Assembly: GCA_025716855.1 (NCBI GenBank)
Contig: JAIXMQ010000158.1
Span: forward strand, 1-24,374
Reading direction: 5' to 3'
DNA length: 24,374 nt
From: Pilaira anomala
Lineage: Eukaryota > Mucoromycota > Mucoromycetes > Mucorales > Mucoraceae
Shown piece by piece: positions 8,861-18,284 of this stretch. Both the position numbers and the translations under genes were made by a program. Position 1 is the first letter of the stretch. The number at the start of each line of letters is the position of its first letter. Under the pieces are notes generated by a model. It saw only the letters and a program-made list of their open reading frames with translations. It did no database searches and was not told the DNA's origin.

Positions 8861-10747
8861 TTGGTGGGTATTGATCTTATGCCTAAATTATCAATCAGAT
8901 TAATCAATGTAGCTCATAAATACAAAGATACTACAAAATCTATTGATGATTCAATCGATGATGAAGCTTATATACCTAATGTAACACCATTTGGTACGGA
9001 AAAGGAACAGCAAGCTTTCAATTTGGCAATCAAACCTTATATTGAAGCAAACAGTGCTTTAGAAAAAAACTCTTTCTGTAACTTACCAGAGAGTATTCTC
9101 TATCTTCCTACTCCTGATAATTATTTTGCTAATATTCGTAAATACCCTATTGCATATAAATTACAACCTAAGGTTATGGAAGTAATTAATGACTGGGTAA
9201 AGGATGGTATTATTAAAAGAGCACCTGCTTCAGCATGGAACCTGCCTATTACGGTTACCATAAAGAAGAATCATGAGTCTGGTACTACTTCATCCAAAGA
9301 TAACGTTACAAAAGACTATCTTCGTGTTGTACTTGACACTAGATTATTAAACAAGGCTCTTCCTACAATTAATGAAACTCAACCATTAATTAACGACATC
9401 TTTTTTACTTCAATGGAAGGATGTGTTGTTTTCACTACTATTGATCTCAAATCAGCATTTTCACAATTTCGTGTAAATCCTGATAATCAAATCAAGACTA
9501 GTTTTACTGGTCCTGATAATTTAAAGTACATGCATGTTGGATCACCATTTGGTGTATCAACTATTAGTCAACTTTTTAGTAGAATCATCTTATCTCTATT
9601 TAAGGATTTACCTTACGTACGTTCTTTTATCGATGATATTTGCATTATGTCTCGCTCAATGGATTCACATTTTGAACATGTCAAACATGTCCTTTTGATC
9701 CTTACTCAAAGTAACTTGCGTATTAATTTCAAAAAATCACATTTTGCTAAGAGCGAGGTTTACTTGTTAGGTTTTTCTATCTCTGCTAGAGGTCGTAGAA
9801 TTGATACACGTAAGTTGACCAATCTGGAATCACTTCCAAGACCTGTTACTTCAAAACAGTGTCAATCCTTTTTAGGATTTGTGAATTATTTCAGACAGCA
9901 TATTCCACAAGCAGCAATGCTTATGGCGCCAATTGATTTCCTTCGTTCACACGATGAAAAAAATAAAGGAAAGAAATTTGAGTGGTCATCTACACACGAT
10001 ATGCACTTTAATTTTCTTAAGAAAGTACTCGTCTCTGATGTTGTTTTATCTCATCCCGATTTAAATCATCCTTTCTGTATTGCTACAGATGCTTCAGATT
10101 ATGCTATTGGTTGTTGCTTATTTCAAGAATATAAAACTACCACAGCTGACGGCACCTCTAAAACTATTATAAAGCACATCGGCTTCTTTTCACGAAAATT
10201 ATCTTCTAGTGAAACTAGATACAGTTGTACCATGCGTGAACTTCTTGGTTGTGTTTATGCGTTGAAACAGTTTCACAAATTCATTTGGGGTACTCATTTC
10301 ACGCTATTCACAGATCATAAAAGTTTAGCTTACATTCATTGTCAGAAGAACTCAAATTCTATGATGATTAAGTGGTTAGATATACTTTTAGATTACGATT
10401 TCAAAGTAGTCTATATCAAAGGTATGGATAATATTCTCCCTGATGCCTTATCACGATTGTATCCTCCTATCACTGAAAGCAGTAATAGTGATACAAACAA
10501 ACAATTACGCATTGTTTCTAAATTTAAGAATTGCGCTATTTCAAGCACAATTAATAAAAAGAAAAAAGATATGCATGCTAGATTCATTCAGACATCTCTT
10601 GCTCAATTCAAGAGCGAATATAAGTTTCAACCTCTGTCGGATTCATCATCAAATGAATCTAATCACACTCTTGTACAAAAAGAGATAGTCAGTGATACAG
10701 ATGCCGATCACGGTGATACGGTCGATCCTTGTAATACCCATATGTGA
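8861..10747 (+). pseudogene. Pol of retrotransposon B, 5' part: protease end, RT, RNase H
   Basis: The frame is open from 8708; the first ATG-like start is the GTG-type codon at 8861, beyond the protease's TILVGIDLM motif, so natural expression needs a frameshift from gag. RT motifs are VVLDTRLLNKALP, TTIDLKSAFSQF, GSPFGVS and a catalytic FIDD at 256-259 (Y is usual at the first position). RNase H shows ATDASD (D410), MRELLGCVYAL, FTDHKSL and DALSRL. The stop at 10745-10747 lies in the LTR of element C. Removing C with one CCATA copy continues this frame into the integrase ORF, so this is a gene split by insertion. Confidence 0.85.
10738..10742. repeat. Target site duplication CCATA, left copy
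   Basis: CCATA directly precedes the 5' LTR of element C and recurs at 15986-15990 directly after its 3' LTR. A 5-bp duplication is normal for Ty3/Gypsy integrases. Confidence 0.93.
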
Positions 10748-10831
10748 GAGTTAGTCTCATACTATATATATTATTATGTGTTATTATTATTAAAACTCAG
10801 TTTAATTACATCTCTTTCGCATACTCTTACA
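10743..10831 (+). repeat. 5' LTR of retrotransposon C (89 bp)
   Basis: It runs TGTGAGAG...CTCTTACA and is identical to 15897-15985 in all 89 bases. The ends form an imperfect 8-bp inverted repeat. An ATATATATTATT stretch is the only TATA-like signal. The length is very short for a Gypsy LTR. Confidence 0.95.
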
Positions 10832-10832
10832 T

Positions 10833-10850
10833 TGGTGGAGAAGCTTAATA
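10833..10850 (+). other. Primer binding site of retrotransposon C
   Basis: TGGTGGAGAAGCTTAATA starts one base after the 5' LTR. The TGG start matches pairing with a tRNA CCA end; the tRNA was not identified. Confidence 0.6.
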
Positions 10851-10907
10851 GCGTTTTAGTGTTTTTATTTCGACATAAGTTACTGCTCAGGCATTTACTA
10901 CGTTACG

Positions 10908-13900
10908 ATGGAGGGAGATAATCCATGGTCTTTTGACAAATTTTTGTCTGGGGGAAGTAATTATGTTGCCCCTCAATTCTCGATGATGAATCAATATCAA
11001 GTTGAATTGGAACAATATAAGGAACAACAAACTCGATATTTATTACAAAGAGAATCTGAATTTCAAGCTGGACAACTGCAGTTACAACAAGAGTATGAAG
11101 AGAAGATTCGCCAGTTAAAGGAAGATCATATGCGTGAATATATGGTGCTTCAAACTGAAACTCATCAAAGAATACAAGACGTTAGAAATCAGAATCTAAG
11201 TGAATTGAACTCCATGAAGGAAATTCATGTAAAACAACAAGAAGAATCTCGAGCTTCGAATCAGCGTTTTCTTGAACAATTGGATATTTTAACTCGAGAA
11301 GTTGGTGAACTTCGAGAGCAACAAGTTATTCAACAAAACCATAAGCAAGTAGCTCTGCGAGAATTACAAGCATTGACTGCAAAATATGATAGTAGTTTGG
11401 AAGTTCAATCTAATTTACAAGAAGAAATTGCTCGACTCACTTCTTCACTCGATCAACGTAAAGCTCAACTCAAGATCGATAATTTGCAAGATAATATTGA
11501 CAATTTACGTGAAGCATCTCGTTCAGTTGCTGGTCCTTCTTCCAATAGATCTGAATTACCGGGGGAGGTGGGAACTTCAAGTAATACTAATAATTCTCGT
11601 CCTTCATCAGATGCAGCGATAGTGGTATCTGAATCTGAAGGTTCTCAGTATAATTCAGTTCACGATAGCCAATGGGAAGATGAATCTAGTTTGGCGGACT
11701 CAACTATCCAATTAGGTCGAGAATTAAGTCAACAAAGAAGAGTACAAGCCAACAATAATGGGAATCAAGTCCATGTTAATTCTGGTCGGTCTGTTCGTCC
11801 ACGTGAAGACTCTAGTTATTCTAAGCATCGACATCCTTTACAACCATTTGATGGTACTGGAAAAGTATCCTCTTTTGAATGGCTCGATCATCTAGATCAA
11901 GTCACTGAATATCATAATTGGAATGAGGCTGATCAACTGCGTGAATTTAAAATGGCGATGACAGGAAGTGCTCGTATGTGGTTGAAAAATCTTTCCGCTG
12001 AGGAGGTACATACTATTTATTCGGTGTTGACAGCTTTCCAGAAATGTTATGGTGGTGAGGATGAAAATTTTGCAAGTGCTTTAAGAACTTTGGAACATTT
12101 GAAGCAAGGCAGTCAACCATTGTTAAATTTTGGTCCTCGATTGAAAGGCTTATTAATGACGGTTTGTCCTGGTAGTTTTAGAATGCAGATGAATTATTTA
12201 AGACGGATCTTAAATCATGAAGTGTACAAAGATATTAAGTCGTCTAAACCAGCTACTCTCACTGAAGCAATTAATTATGGTATTGATACTGAACGTGATT
12301 TTGATGGACATATTGGTGGTAACAGTCGTGAAGGTCGCTCTGGGGGAAATTGGGTTAATACACCGGTTGTGGTAGATGATCCTATGGAAGACATTCAAAT
12401 GAACGCTCAACGTTATCGTCAATTCAAGAATAAAATTAATGGTGATTTTAGAAGCACTAATGACAAGAAGGAGAAGAAGAAACAATGTTTTGTGTGTGAT
12501 GGAACTGGTCATGTAATGCGAAACTGCAAATTTGTTGAACAAGCTAAGGCATTTAAGAAAAAATCTGATCAAAAGAAGCCTTTGCGTCACAATTCTCAAA
12601 AGATGGTCGAAGCTGTTGGTGGTAGTAACGAGGGAAGTAGTACTGAACAGATTAACAACGTAGACATAGATTTTACTCAAAATCTTTTTCATCAGGTCGT
12701 AGGGTATCAATGCAATTCACAAGGGTGTGGCTCTTTTCAGGGTGGTGATGGTCATTCTGACACTAGTTTTGTTGTCCCTGCTATGATTGAAGAACAAGAT
12801 GTTGAAGTGCTGGTTGATACAGGAGGTGAAGTATCATCGATTTCTTGGGATGCTGCTGTTGCGTTGAATTTACCATTGATGGATGCTGTTCCTGTTACTA
12901 TTTTGTATGGTAATAATTCTACTGGTCAATCGCGGCATAAGGTGTGGATTGATATCACGATTCAAGGTTCTGTTTCTGGTGGAATTTATATGCGTGTTGT
13001 ACCTACTCAAAACTTCAAGATCATTGTTGGTAACGATTGGTTGTTTGCTCATGATGTATCCATTAATTCAAGAACAAAATCTTTGTTTCAACTTCCTCGT
13101 GATGTTTTGGATAAATATGTTATTCATTGTAATTCTATTGCTATTTCAGATACTGCTATTCATGATAGTCGCTTTGTAGATATTCCTGAAGAAGTTGCTG
13201 CCATGTTGTTAGAAAAGCCTTCTCTTTATGACAAAACGGAAATGCAAACTTTGACAAGTGCTCCAGTGGTCCATCGTATTGAGACTGGGGATGCTCAACC
13301 TGTGGTTTCTCGTGGGCGGCGTCTGTCACCAAAGGAAAATGATGTGGTAGATACTGAAGTAGCCAAACTTTTGAAGAGTGGGGTTATTAGACCGAGTAAG
13401 TCGCCTTGGTGTGCTCAACCTGTGGTAGTTCCTAAACCAGATGGTTCTTCTCGTTTCTGTTCAAATTTTCGTGCTTTGAACAATGTCACAATCAAGGATA
13501 AATACCCTTTACCTAGGATGGCTGATTTAATTGATAGATTAAGTGGTTCATTTTATTTTTCTGCTATTGATTTGAAATCTGCTTATTTTCAATTGCCTAT
13601 TTTAGAAGAGCATAAGGAGAAAACTGCTTTCGCTACAAGGAAAGGTCTTTTCGAATACAATGTTATGGCTCAAGGTCTTAGTAATTCACCCCCTTCATTC
13701 TGTCGTTTTATGGATAGTATTCTTCAACCTGTTGCTTCGTTCACTATTGTATATTTGGACGATATTTTGTGTTTTTCTCAAACGAGGGAGGAGAACATTG
13801 GTCACGTCAAGCAAGTGTTGGATATTTTGTTTAAATGGAACATGAAAATCAGTCTGCAAAAATGTCAATTTTTACAGAAGGAGATTAAAGTTTTAGGTTT

Positions 13901-15815
13901 CATCGTTTCTGGTACTGGTATTAAAAGCAATCCGGATAAAGTGGATCCTATCAAGCGATGGCCCGAACCTGAAGATCTTAATGAATTACAACGATTTCTT
14001 GGTATCTGCAATTTCTATCATAAATTTATACAAAACTTGGCTAATGCTGCGGCTCCACTTTATCGTCTATTGAAGAAGGATGTTGATTGGGATTGGAGTG
14101 ATGATTGCCAGCAAGCTTTTAACAAGTTGAAAGAAGTCTTAAGTTCTTTACCTGAATTAGCTTACCCGGATTCTAATATTCCTTACGAGTTGCATTGTGA
14201 TGCGAGTAATGTAGCTCTAGGTTCTGTATTGGTACAATGTGGTCGTCCGGTAGTATATGCAAGTAGAACACTGTCACCCGCCGAGAAAAATTATTCGACT
14301 ACCGAGAGGGAATGTTTAGCTGTTTATTGGAGTCTCACTTATTTTCATTGCTATGTGCACGGTGCTTCTCTTACTATCTTCACTGATCATGCTGCATTAA
14401 AATCTCTGTTATCTACGAAAGAACCCAAAGGTAGAATATCACGTTGGGTCATGGCTATTTGTAATTATGAGTTCAGTATTCAACATCGTAAAGGTATTGA
14501 CAATCAAGACGCTGATGGTCTCAGTAGAATAGAACTTGAACCTCAAGTTGTTGCTATTAGAAGTCAAAATGTTATAGAGGATTTATACACTGCTCAACAA
14601 AAGGACCCTGATGTTTTGAAGATACTTGCTAACAAGCACTCTTGGAAAAGTGAAGAATTTGAAGTCATCAATAATATCTTATGTTATAAAAAATTTGGTG
14701 AACCCGTGGTCGTGATTCCAGCTTCGTGGCGTCCAAAATTTTTAGTTGATATTCATGCTGATGCTCTTAGTGGTGGACATCAAGGTCGTGATAAGTCTGT
14801 TGCTAAAGCCAAAGAAAATGGATGGTGGCCTAATATGGTGAAGGAAGTTCAAGACTTTGTTGCTGCATGTCTCAGTTGTCAAAAATTCAAGGCCAAGACT
14901 CACAAGTTTGTCAATTTAACAAGTATCAAGGTTGGTGGACCTTGCAAAGTGTGGGCTGCGGATATTGCTTTCTTCCCGTTATCCAACAAGGGTAATCGAT
15001 ATTTGCTTATTTTTATGGAGTATCTAACAAAGTGGGTGGTTGCTGTTCCTTTGGCATCTTTGGATACCGACTCTGTTGCTAATGTTCTGCTTTATTCAAT
15101 TATTCTTCAATTCTCTTGCCCTGTTCGTTGGATCACTGATAATGGATCTAATTTTGTCTCTGAAGCTATGAAATTAATTTGCACTCGGTGTGGGATCAAG
15201 AAAGTAGAAACAAGTGTGGAACACCCAGAATCGGACGGTTTGGTAGAGCGCATGAATAGGACCATGAAGACAGCCTTATCTATATATTGTGAACAAGACC
15301 CTAAAGCTTGGGATATGTATCTTCCGTTTGTCACATTTGCCATCAATACCTCCAAGCAAAAGTCAACTGGATTTTCTCCTTTTGAAGCCATGTTTGGAAG
15401 AAAAGCCAAATTACCAACTTTACAAGAATTACATATCACTCAATACAAGACCCATACCTCTGAATCTTGGATCACCTATCTCAATCACTATTTGCCACTT
15501 TTGCACAAAGAAGTTCACTCAAGCATTCAAAAAAGTCAAGAACAGCAAAAGAAGTATTACAATAAGAATCGCAAAGCTAAAGAGGTTTTCGCTGAGGGAG
15601 ATGTGGTTTGGAAGGTCAAGATGAAAGACACTTGGAAATTTGCTGAAGCTAAGTTCTCTGGTCCTTGGAAAGTTGTCAAGGTTTTGAATGAAGACAAGAG
15701 CGCTTATAAACTTGAAGATTTAAGTGTTGACAAAAGAAAAAGAAATCACAAGGAAAAGAGATTTACGACTGCGAACATAAGAGACATTTATAGAGTCAAG
15801 TCCAGTCAATATTAG
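10908..15815 (+). CDS. Gag-Pol polyprotein of retrotransposon C (1635 aa, intact)
   Basis: A single ORF starts at the ATG 77 bp after the LTR. Residues about 25-205 are a long Gln/Glu-rich coiled coil; a Ser/Asn linker and a retrotransposon gag capsid (about 300-490) follow. A canonical CCHC knuckle has C527, C530, H535 and C540. The aspartic protease has DTG at 637-639 and IIVGNDWL. RT carries YLDD at 949-952 and RNase H starts at HCDAS (D1098). Integrase has an HHCC finger (H1283, H1291, C1321, C1324) and the catalytic D1352, D1411 and E1447, giving the canonical 35-residue D-E spacing. A C-terminal FSGPWKVVKV resembles the GPY/F module. No chromodomain is seen. There is no gag-pol frameshift or stop, so Gag and Pol are made as one chain. 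Confidence 0.95.
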   Translation: MEGDNPWSFDKFLSGGSNYVAPQFSMMNQYQVELEQYKEQQTRYLLQRESEFQAGQLQLQQEYEEKIRQLKEDHMREYMVLQTETHQRIQDVRNQNLSELNSMKEIHVKQQEESRASNQRFLEQLDILTREVGELREQQVIQQNHKQVALRELQALTAKYDSSLEVQSNLQEEIARLTSSLDQRKAQLKIDNLQDNIDNLREASRSVAGPSSNRSELPGEVGTSSNTNNSRPSSDAAIVVSESEGSQYNSVHDSQWEDESSLADSTIQLGRELSQQRRVQANNNGNQVHVNSGRSVRPREDSSYSKHRHPLQPFDGTGKVSSFEWLDHLDQVTEYHNWNEADQLREFKMAMTGSARMWLKNLSAEEVHTIYSVLTAFQKCYGGEDENFASALRTLEHLKQGSQPLLNFGPRLKGLLMTVCPGSFRMQMNYLRRILNHEVYKDIKSSKPATLTEAINYGIDTERDFDGHIGGNSREGRSGGNWVNTPVVVDDPMEDIQMNAQRYRQFKNKINGDFRSTNDKKEKKKQCFVCDGTGHVMRNCKFVEQAKAFKKKSDQKKPLRHNSQKMVEAVGGSNEGSSTEQINNVDIDFTQNLFHQVVGYQCNSQGCGSFQGGDGHSDTSFVVPAMIEEQDVEVLVDTGGEVSSISWDAAVALNLPLMDAVPVTILYGNNSTGQSRHKVWIDITIQGSVSGGIYMRVVPTQNFKIIVGNDWLFAHDVSINSRTKSLFQLPRDVLDKYVIHCNSIAISDTAIHDSRFVDIPEEVAAMLLEKPSLYDKTEMQTLTSAPVVHRIETGDAQPVVSRGRRLSPKENDVVDTEVAKLLKSGVIRPSKSPWCAQPVVVPKPDGSSRFCSNFRALNNVTIKDKYPLPRMADLIDRLSGSFYFSAIDLKSAYFQLPILEEHKEKTAFATRKGLFEYNVMAQGLSNSPPSFCRFMDSILQPVASFTIVYLDDILCFSQTREENIGHVKQVLDILFKWNMKISLQKCQFLQKEIKVLGFIVSGTGIKSNPDKVDPIKRWPEPEDLNELQRFLGICNFYHKFIQNLANAAAPLYRLLKKDVDWDWSDDCQQAFNKLKEVLSSLPELAYPDSNIPYELHCDASNVALGSVLVQCGRPVVYASRTLSPAEKNYSTTERECLAVYWSLTYFHCYVHGASLTIFTDHAALKSLLSTKEPKGRISRWVMAICNYEFSIQHRKGIDNQDADGLSRIELEPQVVAIRSQNVIEDLYTAQQKDPDVLKILANKHSWKSEEFEVINNILCYKKFGEPVVVIPASWRPKFLVDIHADALSGGHQGRDKSVAKAKENGWWPNMVKEVQDFVAACLSCQKFKAKTHKFVNLTSIKVGGPCKVWAADIAFFPLSNKGNRYLLIFMEYLTKWVVAVPLASLDTDSVANVLLYSIILQFSCPVRWITDNGSNFVSEAMKLICTRCGIKKVETSVEHPESDGLVERMNRTMKTALSIYCEQDPKAWDMYLPFVTFAINTSKQKSTGFSPFEAMFGRKAKLPTLQELHITQYKTHTSESWITYLNHYLPLLHKEVHSSIQKSQEQQKKYYNKNRKAKEVFAEGDVVWKVKMKDTWKFAEAKFSGPWKVVKVLNEDKSAYKLEDLSVDKRKRNHKEKRFTTANIRDIYRVKSSQY

Positions 15816-15885
15816 CTAGCTTAGTTTATTATTTTATTTTATTTTATTATTTATCTTATATTTTATCATTCGTAAAGCCTCTTAT

Positions 15886-15896
15886 AGGGAGGGTAG
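15886..15896 (+). other. Polypurine tract of retrotransposon C
   Basis: AGGGAGGGTAG directly abuts the 3' LTR start, the position where plus-strand DNA synthesis is primed. The 70 bp between the Gag-Pol stop and here is AT-rich and holds nothing else I recognise. Confidence 0.75.
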
Positions 15897-15985
15897 TGTG
15901 AGAGTTAGTCTCATACTATATATATTATTATGTGTTATTATTATTAAAACTCAGTTTAATTACATCTCTTTCGCATACTCTTACA
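15897..15985 (+). repeat. 3' LTR of retrotransposon C (89 bp)
   Basis: It is identical to 10743-10831 and followed by the right CCATA copy. No divergence between the LTRs suggests a recent insertion, though 89 bp gives little dating power. Confidence 0.95.
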
Positions 15986-15990
15986 CCATA
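15986..15990. repeat. Target site duplication CCATA, right copy
   Basis: This matches 10738-10742. Collapsing the pair keeps element B's pol frame open across the insertion point. Confidence 0.93.
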
Positions 15991-17198
15991 CACACTCAGG
16001 ACTCTCACGTAATTTATTTTACATTCAAAGTGGTCAAAGCATTCATGCTGACTATCTTATTGCACCTGAATCTGAAAGGAAAGAACTTCTCATTGATGCA
16101 CACAATAAAGTGGGTCATTATGGAGCTGAACAAATGGTTAAACGTCTTCATCAAGAAGGTATTCATTGGCCTAAGCTTATTAATGATTGCATTGAATTTG
16201 TGCGTAAATGTACTGATTGTCAGAAACATAATATACAAAAAAGAGGTTATCATCCCCTTCGTCCTATATACAGTTATCTTCCTGGTAGTCATTATGCTAT
16301 CGATTTAGGTGGTCCTATGAATACAACTTCGGTTCATGGTAACAACTATTTTTTAGTAATAGTATGTGTTGCTACGAGGTTTTGTGTCTTACGTCCTTTA
16401 CAAGATAAACGTAGTGATACTGTCATACGTGCTCTTGTTGAAGTTTTCTCTATTCTTGGTTTTCCAAGTGGCGGATTACTTCAGAGTGACAATGGTCTAG
16501 AGTTTAAGAATACTCTAATGTCTGATCTTGCGAAAGCAATGGGTTTCGATCATAGATTTATCACTCCCCTACATGCACCCTCAAATGGACTCAGTGAGCG
16601 CTACGTACAGTCAGTCAAGCGTTTACTTGCAAAAGCCACTCATGGCATTGGTAATGACTGGGATTTACATCTGAATGCAGTTCAGTTAGCACTTAATAAT
16701 CGAATTTCGAAGCGACTCAACACCGCCCCGTTTTCATTAATGTTTGCTAGGAAGATGGCTGAGCCGTACGGGTTCCACAAACCTGATACATCGGTACTTC
16801 CTGAGCAACGTAAGCAAGTTTCCCACGAGGAACTCATGAAACGTATTGATTATATGGCTGATATTGTTTTCCCTGCTATTCACGCCAGAACATTAGCTCA
16901 ATTGGATTTAGAGAAAACTAAATTCGATAACAAACATTTTTTGGTAGAGTACCCTCCTGGCAGTCATGTCATGGTACGCATACAAACCAAAAATGGTCAA
17001 CTTGCTCCATCGTACACCGGCCCTTACGAGGTCGTACGAAAAAATAGGGGTAATGCATACATTCTCAAAGATCATACTGGTACACTTATGCCTCGTAATT
17101 ATACGTCCGTTGAACTTAAACTTATCTCTCAGGATGAGGTCATTGAACTTGATGATGAAGGTAACGAGATCAAACATATGAAATTGAAGCAGTTTTGA
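15991..17198 (+). pseudogene. Pol of retrotransposon B, 3' part: integrase
   Basis: This is the continuation of B's pol after element C; the frame is open from 15993, with a first start-like codon (GTG) at 16110. The HHCC zinc finger begins at HNKVGH and ends KCTDCQK. The catalytic triad is D65, D127 and E163, counted from 16110 (IDLGG, QSDNG, GLSERY), with the usual 35 residues between the last two. The C terminus has SYTGPYEVV, a GPY/F module. It ends at TGA 17196-17198, just as the chromodomain frame (one base earlier) takes over. It has no start of its own and would not be made while C is inserted upstream. Confidence 0.88.
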
Positions 17199-17638
17199 AT
17201 CATCGAGGTCCTCCTACAAAGAGAGAATACCTTGTCAGATGGAAAAACTTCAGTAGTGACTGGGATGAGTGGATTGAACAATCAAAGTTTAATGCCACAG
17301 AGACCTTACGTGATTACTGGAAAAAATTAGGTATTCCATACAAACCTAAGAAATCCAACGTAATCACTAACGTACCAACTGCAATTGATGTATTAAAAAA
17401 GAATCCTCCAGGTTCAGTATCTAAGCTGATTAATTCTTTTACTGATATAGCAGAAAGTTCGTCGACGGATCCCGTAGTTACTCGTACTAAACGATCATAT
17501 CGTCGCAAGAATCGCTCAGACAAATCAATTGTCCCGATTAACAACTCAAATCCGATTTCTTCTAAACGTAAGAACTCAAATCATGCAAACCCTCTTCGTC
17601 GTTCTAAACGTCGTCTTGCCCAATCAGAAAAAAATTAA
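17195..17638 (+). pseudogene. Chromodomain and basic tail of retrotransposon B (-1 frame)
   Basis: The frame is open from 17165, after a stop at 17162-17164. It reads YEIEAVLNHRG before the numbered start and then REYLVRWKNF and DWDEWIEQSKF. This is the three-strand-and-helix pattern of an integrase-linked chromodomain, which in chromoviruses guides integration to marked chromatin. The C-terminal tail is rich in Arg/Lys (KRSYRRKNR, RRSKRRL). The domain is one frame earlier than the integrase, with no X XXY YYZ heptamer in the 17165-17198 overlap. I infer a single-base deletion near the junction. The initiator listed is a TTG, not a real start. Confidence 0.75.
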
Positions 17639-17783
17639 TGCACCACCTTTAATTCATTTCAGGTGCAAATTTTTTTTTTTTGTGTTGCTTCACTTCTTAT
17701 CCAGGTGTTGCACTCAATATTTTTTTTATTCCCTTTCGTTATTTGTTCAAAACTAATTGTCTCTATAAGACGTATTCTATTCT

Positions 17784-17795
17784 GGTAGGGGGCAA
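17784..17795 (+). other. Polypurine tract of retrotransposon B
   Basis: GGTAGGGGGCAA abuts the 3' LTR. The 145 bp between the chromodomain stop and here is T-rich with no recognisable gene. Confidence 0.6.
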
Positions 17796-18284
17796 TGTCG
17801 TATTTACTCCTATAATTAAACAGAATACAATTACATCTTATATAGTTCATAGTTATAATATACACGATATATTATAACATTGGTATATTAAGTGACATAT
17901 TCAAGTCCTTATTATTCGAATCATGACTACTTTAATTTATACTTTACCTTCTCTACCTATCACAGCGGATCACTATAAATTATTATTAACAGTAGTCCTT
18001 AGTGACAGGCATTTAAGGTGATATATATCTTTATGCAGTAACTCAGGTTTCACCAATAAATTTATCTTGACAAATCCTTATAGTTCTCCCGCTACGGTAG
18101 AACTATATTGAAAGAACGATGTCTGTTATTAAAATGATAATTTGGTATAAAAGGAACACTAATTTTTACTATGAATTACTCTCCATTAAAATAAAGGATC
18201 ACAAAGAGGCTCATTTCTTTTCTTGTCTTTCTTACATTTTATTACCAAATAAACAATAAATAAATAAATTTACCAATTGTCACA
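17796..18284 (+). repeat. 3' LTR of retrotransposon B (489 bp)
   Basis: It matches 6273-6762 except for one substitution and one missing base. It is followed at once by GTCCGAATTC, which opens a Helitron Rep reading frame. Confidence 0.92.

Larger units (their letters stand above)
10743..15985 (+). mobile_element. Retrotransposon C (Ty3/Gypsy), complete and young
   Basis: The element is 5243 bp with identical 89-bp LTRs, a CCATA target duplication, a TGG-type primer site, a purine-rich tract before the 3' LTR and one uninterrupted Gag-Pol ORF. Every part needed for autonomous transposition is visible. It sits between RNase H and integrase of element B in the same orientation. Confidence 0.95.
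6273..18284 (+). mobile_element. Retrotransposon B (chromodomain Ty3/Gypsy), host of element C
   Basis: Two near-identical LTRs enclose gag-protease, RT-RNase H, integrase and a chromodomain, in Ty3/Gypsy order (RT before integrase). Without the 5248 bp contributed by element C and its duplicated site, B would be about 6.76 kb. The bases outside the two LTRs (ATAAA left, GTCCG right) do not form a target duplication. LTR similarity says the insertion is young, yet there are frame changes inside the protease and before the chromodomain. Confidence 0.88.

Noticed and set aside
15898..16308. ORF overlapping the 3' LTR of C and the start of the B integrase
   Set aside because: It is out of frame with the integrase, which explains this DNA fully; its composition is typical of a shadow.
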